A stretch of DNA of 64,000 bases from Lutjanus erythropterus. Its lineage: Eukaryota > Chordata > Actinopteri > Lutjaniformes > Lutjanidae. The stretch lies in assembly GCA_020091685.1 (NCBI GenBank), contig CM034607.1, forward strand, positions 8,553,465-8,617,464, in the 5' to 3' direction. The stretch's first letter is position 1. Each line of letters starts with the position of its first letter. Shown here piece by piece: positions 37,935 through 49,004 of the stretch. Made by a program: the position numbers and the translations under genes. The notes under the pieces are model-generated. The model saw nothing but the letters and a program-made list of their open reading frames with translations. It was not told the DNA's origin and ran no database searches.

Positions 37935-38165
37935 AGACTAGATCAGAAGAAACTGTAATGACCCCCGTGGGGAATTTGGGTTGTCACAGCAGCAGGGGAC
38001 AGGATATAAATAACAGTACATGGGTGTATGGGTAAAGACACAGTGTTCCTGTTGTTGCAGGCTGAAGTGGATGGCCAGCTATTCAGCTATATCATTATCA
38101 GGTGTGCAGGTGGAACAAAGCATTAATGTGTCCAGAAGTGCAAATACACAGTGCAAAGTATTAGG
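37935..38165 (+). repeat. LINE 3'-tail-like fragment
   Basis: The words 'cgtggggaatttgggttgtc' and 'acagcagcaggggacagg', then 'ataaataacagtaca', resemble the 3' ends of RTE/Rex-type retroposons in fish, where 'gatccccgaggggaaatt' precedes 'gttacagcagca'. Only the tail is present. Confidence 0.45.
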
Positions 38166-38189
38166 TAATTAGGTTTTAGTAGACAAGGA

Positions 38190-38760
38190 TGGGACATTAC
38201 AAAGTACAAATACTGTTACTGTACTGAAGTAGATTTTTCAGGTATCTGTACTTTACTTGAGTATTTATTTTGCAGACAGATTTTTTCTTCTTTGGTGTAT
38301 CCATTAAAACATGTCAAACACGACAGACCTAATGAGACGGAAATGACGTAAAAGACGTCACAAGAAGAAAACCATACAATAGACATAACGAGACAAAAAC
38401 AACATAAAAGATGTAAAAAGACATGAATGAGTAAGATGTAACAAGACCAAAATGATGTAAAAAAAAATGCAACAAGACGCAAGCAACGTAAAATATATAA
38501 CAACACAAAAAGAAGAAGAAGAAGAAGAAGACGTAAGAAGACAAAATTGACATAAAAAATGTAACAAGGCAAAAACGACAAGCAAACGAGACTCAGCTGA
38601 GAAAAGGTGAGGTTCAGTTAACTTTGCACAGGAACAGCTGGTAGAAATGTCATTCAGAGGGCTACTTTTTACTTTTATACTTTTAATACATTCCAGAGCC
38701 TGTACTTTTTTAACTTTTACTTGAGTAAACAAAGTTTACACAAATATCTGAGCAGTGGTC
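38190..38760. repeat. teleost repeat enclosing a purine-rich minisatellite
   Basis: The outer parts match a familiar fish repeat: 'acaaagtacaaatactgtta', 'tctgtactttacttgagta', and on the right 'tttttacttttatactttt', 'acttttacttgagtaaac'. Inside, 38325-38605 consists of loosely repeated units of about 20 bases of the type 'agacataacgagacaaaaa', with a (GAA)7 run at 38510-38532. The Phe/Leu-rich frames on the - strand are by-products of this composition. Confidence 0.6.
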
Positions 38761-39554
38761 ACTAAGGAACGTGAATGTGTATAAGTGGCTTTTACAGAGG
38801 GAACTTCAGGAGCAGATGTATGTATTCTGAAAGCTTCCAGACTTCAGGTTGAAAGGAATGAAAAGAAACATTTTTGCCCGGCACAGAACAGAAAGCACCA
38901 GCCATAAAGTTCCCCTGCCCTCCCCACAGAACCGACTGTAATAAATACATATTGACAAGCAACAAAACTGCTTGGGTGGAGGCCAGCACCCCGTGTGTGT
39001 GAGTTATAGCAGCGTTTTCAGGCTATTGAAAAGTAAATTAATTTCCTAAATGATTAAAAAATTTGATCAATGTCCATGGCGGAGGTGGATTAGACCTCTT
39101 CTACTTGCCAAAGATGATGTTTATTAAAATCTTTAAAAAGTTCCAGACAGAGTAATCCTGATTATGTAATTATTGAATCTGGGTTGAGGCAGAACACTTT
39201 GCCTGTTAATCAATATTCTGAATCCTAATCACACACACAAACACAGAATTGTTGAGGAAACTCACTAACCGCAAGTTAGGACAGCCGAGTGGGGGAATGA
39301 CTGATAAGATATTATTATTTGGTCATTCTGAGAAATGATTACACACAGCAGGTCACTAAGCTATTAACTTCGCGGGTACATTAGTGTTATTTGTTATAAT
39401 TTCTGCTAGAGTAAACTTCTATATCCCCGAAACAGGTTTCTCTGCCCCACCCTGCCCTTCTGATTTGCTGTTTCCACTTTCCCAGGCATCCTAGTTATTT
39501 GCAAGAATCGCAAATCCAACATTCAATGTCACAGATTTTTTAACTGAATAAAAG

Positions 39555-39880
39555 TCATTTTAAGGTTGTGGCAGAAGAATTAAAACAAGGACAGAAAAAT
39601 ATAATTGACTGACAGTGTTTGGACGTGCAGTAGACAGGCACGAGGACCTGCGCTGTGCTGACGGGGGAAAAGTAGCAGGTTAAATAAGCACTAATGGTTA
39701 TTGAATACATCGTTAACTGTGGGGGACAGCAGCCTATCCCAGCATGCACTGGGTGAGTGGCAGGGTACGCCATGGACAGGTCGTCAGTCTTTTACAGGGC
39801 TATAAATAGACAGACAAATATATTGCCTGCATGGGCTGTGTAGAGTTACCAATTCACTTAAACTGCAGCCAGTCCATTAA
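39555..39880 (+). repeat. teleost interspersed repeat ('cagcctatcccagcatgc')
   Basis: The order 'cagcctatcccagcatgcac', 'gagtggcagggtacgccat', 'ggacaggtcgtcagtct', 'acagggctataaatagacag' and 'agttaccaattcacttaaac' is that of one of the most widespread fish repeats, in forward orientation. Confidence 0.7.
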
Positions 39881-40239
39881 TGACTGGAATTCTGCCTCTG
39901 CTCATTAATATTACAGATATTACATGTTTTAGCTGTGCACAATTATTGCCTTACATACTACAATGACCGTAATGACAGTCACACTCATAGTAAAGGAACG
40001 TGGTCCCTGGTTTTTGGATGGTCCACCGCTTTGGTCTGAAGTAAAATATCTCAGCAAACACTGGATGGATTGCGATGGTCTCCCTTCGGTTATCCCTAAA
40101 TCTGATATCATCATCAGGTAAAACTTCAGTTTGTCAAATATTAAATACAGCACATACAAAATATCATTTGCATAATGACATCCAAATTCCCAGTGCCTCA
40201 GCTATATTTTATGTTCAGTGCTAATTAGCAAATGCTAAC

Positions 40240-41060
40240 ATGCTAATGAAAATGGTCGGGCTGCACCGAATGCTTCAAAGCTTTGTTTGTTGCCATGGTA
40301 ATCAAATGGCAAAATTTGTATTTGACTGTTCACAAATGTCTAAATGTATGTTCATTTGTGCAGCCGGTGTTTTGTCGGTCTGTGTCAAGCTTGTGCTCAA
40401 GTTACTGCTTCTTTAGGTGGATTCATGTGTTGTGCGCATGCCTGCTTCTCCCTGTCTGTGTCTCTGACAAACAGACAGCCACAGACTCCTTTCCCACCCT
40501 TTGCCTCCATCGTCTGTTAAACCACCATCTTTCTGACAGAGACAGACAGCAGCTTCAGTGTGAGCTGGATGCAGACCGACAAAATGCAGGCAGCATGAGT
40601 GACACAGATGCTGCGATGCACAGCTCTGTTGTGGCAAGTGTGTATGAGAGAAGGAGACAGAGGGGGGAGAAGAGAAGGTAGAAGATGGACTATTGTATGC
40701 AAGGATTTCATGTAGGAACTACTTTCTTTCTGCAGGTAGAATCTACCGGAACTGCCTTCTTGATAATAGAGAGAAAATAGCTGCTTACAACAGGGTCAAG
40801 AGTAACTGGGTCATGATTTTTGGAAAGAGACATTGGTTTTGAATTTTTCACATGCATTTTTTGGTGCTTGAGGCGGCACAGGACTTGTGCCATTTAGTCC
40901 CATCATATTTGACATCTCCACGGCCGATATCTCTAAAACTCTGCAACTCACACCAGAACAATCTAGATGGATAAATAGCACTACAGGCCAGGAGAAAGCA
41001 TGTATTTTTCATTTTGGGGTAGCGGTTTCTTTATTGATAACTTGGAACAGTCCTTTGTCA
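40240..41060. repeat. pieces of the 13-14 kb composite repeat
   Basis: The left block (40250-40370) has 'gggctgcaccgaatgctt' and 'tgccatggtaatcaaat', the reverse complement of landmarks near 13890-13930. The right block (40710-41060) has 'gggtcatgatttttgg', 'acatctccacggcc' and 'gcatgtatttttcatttt', in the order seen at 13990-14150. About 330 bases of other sequence separate them. Confidence 0.5.
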
Positions 41061-41109
41061 TTTGACTTGTCTGGTTGCACCCATGATATTGTCCCACGAT
41101 AAAGGCAAA

Positions 41110-41420
41110 ATTTTGTCGACTGACATCCCCTTCACTCACTGCAGCGAATGAGCGAACGTCAAGCCTCGCTTCAAACCTTTTCTGGGCTCCAGTTCTTGGA
41201 TTCCAAGACTCTTGGAGCTTTGGTACTATCTAGTGAAACAGCCTGTGTTTCCACCAGTTTTGAGCAGAACCACCGTAGTCAAGGATGTCATCGACACAAT
41301 CCACACCAACTTTGGTTCTCAAGGAAAACCTGCTATTTTTTGGTTCAAGCTAAGAACTAACTTTTTACATTAAGAACCAATTTATTTTTGGTTGAAATGC
41401 TCACAACAGTTCTAAACTAG
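41110..41420 (+). repeat. teleost repeat fragment ('tggttctcaaggaaaacc')
   Basis: The words 'agcctgtgtttccacc', 'ctttggttctcaaggaaaac' and 'ttggttcaagctaagaac' fit an old, known fish repeat. The boundaries are approximate. Confidence 0.4.
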
Positions 41421-44385
41421 GTGTGTGATAACGGCCTATGAGTAAGACTGAAGACTGTAGTTCCAGTGGGTGTTTTCTGCCCTCCAGCCTCAGGGGGCAA
41501 AAATGAGCATTTAATGAGGTTAACCAAAGGTCCAATGCATTGCATTTTTGGATTTTACAAGTAGATGACTTCATGTAGGACTAGCAACTGATTGGTTTTG
41601 CTGGTTAACATAAATTTTGTATAGTATCTACAAAATTATCTAAAAAAAACTAAACCTTGTCTTAAATCTTAAAAAGTGCATAACGGTAAATAAGCTATCC
41701 ATTTTATCTTTGTATTTTCTGTTTTAACTGCTACAAGTTCTCATTTGTCAGTTTGACAGTAATGCTTGTGCCCTGTTATTATGTATTCTGATACTCCATG
41801 TTTGATCATGGAGCATCAGAGCTACTGATCCATGCATGGATAAACTGGTGTCTTTGTGTGAAGCGTGTGAGAAGCAGAAATGAAGCACGTTAAAAGTGAG
41901 CCTTTTCATTTCAGTATACCCATTTACTTTATCTTCTGCACCAGCTGTTGGTAATAGAGCCCTTTTCATCCTGCATGTAACTGGTTTTAATCTCTTCAAA
42001 CATTTATGGCTGAACACAACTTGCCCGGCAGCTGATTGCTTCATGTGTGTGAGAGCATCCAATTGTGTCGACCGCAATATAAGGCGAACTTTTTAAAACA
42101 AATGCAGCCTCTTTGCTTTTGCACATTGTATTTAAATATTAAAAACCATGGCTAAACATGAAGCCTAGATTTCGTGTTTGTAGTGCACACTATCGTAAAG
42201 CTGCCATCTCTTCTCAGGGATGGAGGTCGTTCTCACTTGACCTTAAAATCCTGAGGACTCACACACAACCACGTAATTGTTCAGTAACAAGATTCTTACT
42301 TTGTGCAGAAGCATTTTAAGATGATTTCTGGAAGAGAGGGGAAAAGAGCTGAAACTCATTCTGGCTGGCAGAACAAACACACAGACACTCAGTACACACA
42401 GCAGGGCTCAGTGAGGTGAACAAATGAGAGTGGTTAATAAATCCATTAAAAGAAAGGGTGTGTCGAAGACACAGCCACTTGAAGTGCGTCTGTTTGTCCA
42501 TCACACCCACTCCAAGCTATCTGCGGCGATCAGAAGTGAGCCGTCGCTCCTCACATTGTTTGGTTTACGTGCCTGTCTTCAGTTGTGACGGGGTCAAAGT
42601 CCCCTGATCGCTGAGACGGATAATTGTGTGCTTTTAATTTGATCCTCTGCGTATACATGAGAGGCTTTTCAGCGTGGAGATGGAGAATGGGCAGGAGGGA
42701 GTGGAAAATGCACTCAGCCAGAAAGCCTCTGGCAGAGAACAATCCAAACACGCTGGTCAAATTCAAGGAAAGGGACGGTATCAGTTGCAAATGTGTCACA
42801 AGCAGACAGACTCCCCCGTGGACGCCGAGGAGCAGAGTGACAGAGGAAGTGTGATACGTACTGGTTAGCATGTGAAAATGAGTGAGCTCCTGAAGGATTT
42901 GGACAGCAGCACATTTATTTGTTTTGGCTCCAGACTCTTATTACTTTGGATGTGAAATGGCAGCATGTGGTTAGAGGGTGGATTTCAGCTCAAATTTGAA
43001 TCAGCAGAGCTTCAAAATCGTGCTGCAGCGCTTTAATCTCAAAGTATTTTAGGGAAACTGGTAAAAAGAAAATAATTTTGTACATCTCTAAAAGGTCTGC
43101 TACAGGAGCTCGAGGACTCGCAGGTGGATTGAAACCCAGACTTCAAGCATATGAGGGCTTAGAGAAAGAAACTTGGGTTCTTCCAGTACCAGTATTGGAA
43201 AATTCCAGTGATACACACACTGTAATAAATTGTGGTAAAAACTCTAACAGTAATATACTGTTCTTCCAAAATACAGTCAAATACTGTAAATTTTGATTAT
43301 TTTGACAAAAAAAGAACAAACAACTGTAGGCTAATGGTTCATTAAAAGTAAAAACATTGTTATTTACAGCATATGTCTGCAATTTACAGTCATTTTTATT
43401 AATATGAAGAAAACGTATAGGTCAGACCAACTGCTAATGTTAGACCGCTATTCTTTTAACCCCAACTCAGCTGTGTTTCTATGCAGATTTATTTTAACTG
43501 GTCTTGTCTGTATGCGATATGTTGTGTTTTAATGTACTCCTTTTGTAAACAAAGACAAATGTCTGCCTTTTGCACGCAAAGGGTAGACGATGTAGTATAT
43601 TCTACTATATTCTTTTTGTTTTTTATTGTTTTTCCGCACTGTTTTTATGCAGAGTTCTGGTATCGGAATTGGTATTAGGAAGGAAAAAAATTCCAGAAGA
43701 AAACAGAAAATATGATTCTGACAGTATGAGACCTGGACTGTACAGGAGAGCAGATATTTTACCTCAAACTGAACAGTGAGGCTGTTTGACTAAATCTAAT
43801 AATATTCAGCAAAGCATTTCTGCCTCTATAATCTATCCAAATGTTTTTGGCATTCTGAAAAGGGAGAATATGAACAAAAAGTGGTTTTGTTTTTAAATTA
43901 CTGCTCCAATTTGGCTTAAAATCCCCTCAAACCCATGCCTGCCAAGCTGCACTGTTGACCTCATAGTTATTTTATCATTTCACAATTCAAAATAAGAGTA
44001 TCAAGGCTTGTTAGCAGCTGGCCCGGGACCTATGGAGCTGTGCTGAGGCAGAGAACTCCCATATTGTTAATTTTCATTTAACTGTGGATTTCAGCCAATG
44101 GAGACTTTCTGATATGACACTGACTAATAGAAAATAAGCTTCCATATGTCCTCATGCTCTTTTTTTACTCCACAGTAAGCAGGTTGTGTAATTGAATGAA
44201 GTCTGTGCTGTAGATACAGTTTATCTGCATGCTAGGAAGATTTAAACAAGCCTCCATCACTACAGTGGCACCTCGCTTGTAAACCTGTGCAATAACATTG
44301 TGATGTATGTAAAGGATTTTACTTTTTAAGCACTTTTTTTTACCAGCTTCTGCTAAGAAATATGTCCAGGAGTTTCTGTAGAATC
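41421..44385. other. kcng2 intron, no gene
   Basis: The part at 42200-42860 is GC-balanced and looks single-copy, and may hold regulatory sequence. The part at 43200-43400 has 'actgtaaatt' and 'tacagt' words of an old repeat. No exon is seen. Confidence 0.35.
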
Positions 44386-44616
44386 TTTAAAGGACCGGTG
44401 TGTGAGATTTAGTGACATCTATCTGTGAACTTGCAGACTGTAAACCCTTGACGGTGCATGGCGGTCTCTGTAGATATAAAAGGCTCATTCTAAGGAGACA
44501 AAAACAAAATGATTATTATTTTCAGGTGACTGTACACTAAATAAAACATAATAATGAATAATATATTCCATTTCTGGCTCATTCCTCTCTTATATTTTGC
44601 ACACTGGACCTTGAAA
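44386..44616. mobile_element. 'ggtccagtgtg' MITE, internally deleted
   Basis: The left end 'ttaaaggaccggtgtgtgag' and right end 'gcacactggaccttgaa' are the termini of a teleost MITE whose longer copy is at 58108-58477. Between them are only about 200 bases, so this is a short derivative. No coding capacity. Confidence 0.65.
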
Positions 44617-44760
44617 TAGAGGTTTTAATCTAATAATACTAAGAGTTTCCAGCCATGCTACATGCTCACATTAGCATGCTAACATTAATTGTCAAATGCA
44701 TGGGATTCCCGGAATTGAAGCATTTTCAGTGTGTTGTTGGTGTTTCCATCCTTACATGAA

Positions 44761-44784
44761 ATTAGCATTAGCATTAGCATTAGC
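44761..44784. repeat. (ATTAGC)4 hexanucleotide repeat
   Basis: Four perfect ATTAGC units. Confidence 0.9.
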
Positions 44785-45124
44785 AAGCACTGTTGTCATC
44801 TTTCTCGGTGAAATGAAGCCACGCTTTGCTCTCCACCGTGACTCCTTGTTGCAGGTTTCCAGCAGTGTATACTCAAGAATCTGATGCTGTGTTTTGCAAT
44901 GTGCAACTGTCAGAAAATATATACGGGCATTGATGAGAGGAAATGATAAATTTTGAGGCATATAAATCTGACGGATTGGATTTGGAACTGGAGCTGCTTC
45001 TCGATTCCCATCCCGAGTGGGTGGACGGAAGCGCTATTGTCATTTTTCACAAAGCCTGTGACGCAACATATTTCAAACTAGTAGTTTGAGACTTTACATT
45101 CAATAAAAACTAGAGTTGTTCTGA

Positions 45125-45760
45125 CACTGATACCACTATTGAAAAATGCCTCAGATACAGACAAAAATGCTTCATCGGTGAGTCAGTGCATTGATCCGAT
45201 ACCAAATACAATTATGTATTAGCCCAGAAACGGGAGCGCGCTTCTTCCCAGCAGCATCCTGTGTGCCAATTTTCATGGTCAGTGGTAGAGAGAAATAGTC
45301 AGTCTAGAGAAATACTCATGAGGTGGCAAGAGGGTGGCAAAGAGACTTCAAAGGGTGGCAAAAATATGCAGATTTAATTGCAATAATCACATATATCAGT
45401 ATTTGCTTGGAACCCCCCCCCCCCCCCCCCCCAAAAATAAAATACTTAAACTCAAATAGATTACATTAATGTGGCACATGAGATAAGGATTCAGTGGAAA
45501 CATGGTGGCAATAAAAATAAATAAGTTGTTTATTTAATATCCTTAATGAACATAAGCCCATCACTTAACCTAAAATGTGGCCAGAACAGATCATTAATTT
45601 TTAAGTGTTGGAGGGTGATCTCCTGCTGCATTCACTTGCATTTAGACCTCAGAGTGTTAGTCTTGTAAATTTCTGACCAGCCACAACTTTTCATGCTTTG
45701 AGATAGAACGGTCCAAAAAACTGGGGCAGCAGCTAGGGTGGTAAGGCATCTGCCACCCCT
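45125..45760. repeat. repeat-derived sequence with a 20-base C run
   Basis: The words 'ctgataccactattgaa' and 'gatccgataccaaata' look like an eroded fish repeat. A run of 20 C at 45413-45432 divides the block, with 'ggtggcaa' repeats before it and 'gccacccctgccacccccc' after it. The long C run is a likely site of sequencing or assembly error. Confidence 0.4.
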
Positions 45761-47148
45761 GCCACCCCCCTTGTCATCGGAGGAGATAAATGCAAGCTTT
45801 ACCTCGACATTAGATCGTGTCGCAAAGATTGTAGCTGGGTTGTGGTAAACAGGTCTTTTTCAGAGGCAGAATATTCCAGTGGATTGTATTTTTCCCAGAA
45901 GATGATGGTGTTTTAGTAGAGCTAAGGCTGCAAACTTGACAGACTAAGTTACTGACTGACTGATCATCAGTACCATAAGTGACAGGTGCATATGTTGTAC
46001 AAAATCTCTGTCACTTAACTGTGACTACAGATGCTGTTATATGACTCTTTATTTCCTGATTTGGTTTGTTTTTGTGGGTATCCACCGTAAAACCAAGAGT
46101 GGGTGATGAGTGGTGATTGTGAGCAGGATAGGACTGAACTGTCTTGGGGTTGTGGGGAAACAGAATCGGTATGGGGACGGAAAAAAACAATAGACTGCAG
46201 CAGCTACCTTCATCTGTCAGTGGGGGTGATTTCTGACCATGATCGACCAAAAGATCGTGGCTAGTAATGGTGTTACTAAAGATCATAACACAACAGATCC
46301 ATGCACTCAATATTATGACTAATTTCTCATATTTCTCAGCCTTGACTTTAGCAGTTTATTGCTGCTGCTGCTGCTGTGTGAAAAAGTGCAGCTCCAGCAT
46401 TGCCGATAAGTGATTCACATGGTCCTTAATGGGCTTAGTAAGTTTGATGTCTCAAGGGCAAAAACCACGCTACATGCAAAAACCGAGTGTATCTTCTGAA
46501 AAATGCATGAGGCTCAATCTGAGAGGAGGACTATTTTTTCTGAGGGCAGTCACTCTCTGGAGCAGAGCTGTTGACTGAGCAAATGCTCAGAGAAGTGGTT
46601 TGCTTGTATATTCACACTTGCAAACATTCACACCTGGAAATAACGGCTACAACCACAGTGTATGTAGTTGTTGCTCCGATGACTCGCTAATGTCGTCATA
46701 CGTTTCCGCACAAACTCAGTCTTGCCGTGAATGTCCGAGCCACATAACACAACAGGGGACTATGTCTCAAGATGCTTTAGAGGTACCTGTTTCACAATCT
46801 GACATGGCATTTCAAGGATTTAAAAGTTAAAGGGTCTGAAGAAAGTTTCCTTTATTGCCTGTCTCCACATATTCTCATAATCTAATTAATACACACAATG
46901 AACTGACACAGATAAAGCAAAGAATTTTTTTTTTTTTTCATTAATAAGACTCAAATAAATGCAGAAAAATGAAAAGCATTTTCAAAGTCTCCTCCAGGGG
47001 TGACTTTGACTTAATAACCAAGTAATCTCTTATAATTATATTTTCAAATATTTATGAACGCTATTTCAGCAGTCTTGAAAAAATAGATTATCATTTAAAG
47101 AGAGAATATTTCAGCTGTGGGAGCTTTAAGAATCCACTGTAGGGGCTT
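45761..47148. other. kcng2 intron, nothing recognised
   Basis: A short CTG run (46359-46374) and a T run (46926-46939) are the only simple repeats. No exon is seen. Confidence 0.4.
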
Positions 47149-47190
47149 AGATAGATAGATGGATGGATGGATGGATGGATAGATAGATAA
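47149..47190. repeat. GATA/GGAT tetranucleotide microsatellite
   Basis: GATA units flank a central block of GGAT units, 42 bases in all. Confidence 0.9.
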
Positions 47191-47239
47191 AATATGCCAA
47201 ACTGAGCCAGAAAGACTCATTTTCATCTGTAACTGTCAA

Positions 47240-47640
47240 AAGTTTCATTTGGCATATCTAATTAAAATATCAAATTATCAAATTCATATGCTTTATTTAC
47301 CATTATTTACCATGATTTTTTTCAGCATGGACTGTTTTATAATAAGTGCAATTTTGCCAGTTATAAGTGGCAGTGAATCATTAATAAGTGCTAATGTATT
47401 TTACACTTTACATCAAGGCAGCATTGCTGGTTATGATTGCTCATTAGTAAAATTAATTAGTAGAAAGCAGTAACTGGGTCTTGCCAAATAGTGAGCCTAT
47501 ATCAATATATGAAAAATATGTTATAACCTGTTTAGAATTAGTAATAATGATTTATGAAGTCTTTACAACCTAAGTAATAACCTAATTATAAGCCATTTAA
47601 AACTCATAATGGTAGTCTTATTGTAAAGTGGTCCCTAAGA
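47240..47640. repeat. AT-rich teleost repeat ending 'cttattgtaaagtgg'
   Basis: Loosely repeated words such as 'ataagtg', 'attaataagtgctaatg' and 'taataacctaattataag' end at 'gtcttattgtaaagtggt', the usual terminus of an AT-rich fish repeat of this type. Confidence 0.45.
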
Positions 47641-48176
47641 TACACATCACATACATAAATGAAGAAATATTTTTCTTATATATATTAGATATGTTTGCAA
47701 ATTTGTAGTTCCTTTATAAATTATTACAAATCCAAAAAGCTTCCCTATGACCGACTCTGGTAGACTTCTCTAATCTAACACTGTGTGCACATCTGCACCT
47801 CTCACAGCTTTCGGCTCTTGATCACTCAGGTTTGATGTACAAGTCAGTGAGGTTTACGAGACGGGATAATCAAAGCCTTTGTTTTACACTTCATGAATCT
47901 TTCAGCTGCGTCTCCGCTGTGTTTTGTTCTGTGAAAGAACAGAATCACCTTTTTGTTGTGAGATCAAACACATCAACCTCTTCTGTCAATGATGAACCCA
48001 CAAATCACACAGCAGGCTTTGAAATAGATTCTTAATTACTGACTTCATGCTGCGTGTTCATGTCAGCCTTATCTGAAGCGCTTTTGGAGTTCACATCCTC
48101 GTGCCGTGCACTGAAGTGTGTTATTGCTGGTGTAACACAACCCTTAATGCCTGTCTTTATGTGCTTTTTTTTGCAG

Positions 48177-49004
48177 GGTGAGTGCTCCCAGAGGTGCTAT
48201 AACATCTTTGTTCTGGAGACGGTGTGTGTTGCCTGGTTCTCCCTGGAGTTCCTGCTGCGCTTCATTCAGACGCAGAGCAAGTGTATGTTCCTGCGCACGC
48301 CTCTGAACGTCATTGACGTGGTCGCCATCCTCCCCTACTACATCACCCTCATTGTGGACTCTCTGTCGGTGGGAGAGAAGCCCGCAGGCTCGGGGAACAA
48401 CTACCTGGAGAAGGTGGGGTTGGTCCTCCGAGTCCTGCGAGCTCTACGGATCTTTTACGTGATGAGGTTGGCGCGTCACTCCTTAGGCCTGCAGACGCTC
48501 GGGCTAACTGTAAGGAGGTGTACGCGCGAGTTCGGCCTGTTGCTGCTGTTCCTCTGTGTGGCCATGGCTCTTTTCTCACCGCTGGTGTTCCTGGCTGAGA
48601 GCGAGATGGGCGCCAAGCAGGAGTTCACCAGCATCCCCGGGAGCTACTGGTGGGCCGTGATCTCCATGACCACGGTCGGGTACGGGGACATGGTGCCCAG
48701 GAGCATCCCCGGCCAGGTGGTGGCGCTCAGCAGCATCCTGAGTGGCATCCTCCTCATGGCCTTCCCCGTCACGTCCATCTTTCACACCTTCTCGCGCTCC
48801 TACCTGGAGCTGAAGGAGGAGCAGAGCCGGGCGCTCAGGCAGAAGCCCGACTCGCAGGACAGCACCAAGTCCCAGAACAGCGAGGACTCTCAGGAGACGG
48901 ACAGCTACCACGGCATCACGGAGGCCGCCGCCACGTCCTTGCAGCGGAGGAAGTCCATGGCTGCTCAGAGGGCTGCTGAGATTAGATCGTCCATGAAAAC
49001 TTAG
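48177..49004 (+). CDS. kcng2: Kv6.2 potassium channel subunit, last coding exon (S2-S6, C-terminus)
   Basis: This exon encodes residues 264-538 and the stop. The acceptor AG is at 48175-48176; the frame open upstream of it is intronic. S2 is about 270-292, S3 about 303-323, and S4 (344-363) carries Arg348, 351, 354, 360 and 363 with Tyr357 where Kv2 has a basic residue. The pore helix leads to the filter TVGYG (429-433) and D434. S6 spans about 442-468 and has PVT (460-462) in place of PXP, the mark of electrically silent Kv subunits. These do not form channels alone but alter Kv2.1 or Kv2.2 gating in heterotetramers. The C-tail is rich in Ser, Gln and Asp (486-505) and has RRKS (520-523), a possible PKA site at S523. 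'FVLETVCVAWFS' and the tail composition favour KCNG2 over KCNG1 or KCNG4. All TM and pore elements are intact. Confidence 0.95.
   Translation, partial: GECSQRCYNIFVLETVCVAWFSLEFLLRFIQTQSKCMFLRTPLNVIDVVAILPYYITLIVDSLSVGEKPAGSGNNYLEKVGLVLRVLRALRIFYVMRLARHSLGLQTLGLTVRRCTREFGLLLLFLCVAMALFSPLVFLAESEMGAKQEFTSIPGSYWWAVISMTTVGYGDMVPRSIPGQVVALSSILSGILLMAFPVTSIFHTFSRSYLELKEEQSRALRQKPDSQDSTKSQNSEDSQETDSYHGITEAAATSLQRRKSMAAQRAAEIRSSMKT

Larger units (their letters stand above)
21907..48176 (+). other. kcng2 large intron (26.3 kb), phase 0
   Basis: The donor is AGG|gtgagt at 21907 and the acceptor is 'gctttttttttgcag' ending at 48176. Joining them gives EEEER-GECS, which matches the conserved S1-S2 linker of the family. 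The intron is filled with interspersed repeats, listed separately. I saw no additional coding exon in either strand. Confidence 0.85.

Noticed and set aside
38216..38732. Long Phe/Leu-rich frames on the - strand, membrane-protein-like
   Set aside because: They translate the purine-rich minisatellite; overlapping frames in several phases have the same look.
48054..48176. Open frame continuous with the last kcng2 coding exon on its left side
   Set aside because: The first 41 codons lie before a strong acceptor ('tttttttttgcag') and have no similarity to Kv channels; the family match begins exactly at 48177.
48576..48911. 111-codon antisense frame opposite the last kcng2 exon
   Set aside because: It is a shadow of the coding frame produced by high third-position GC.
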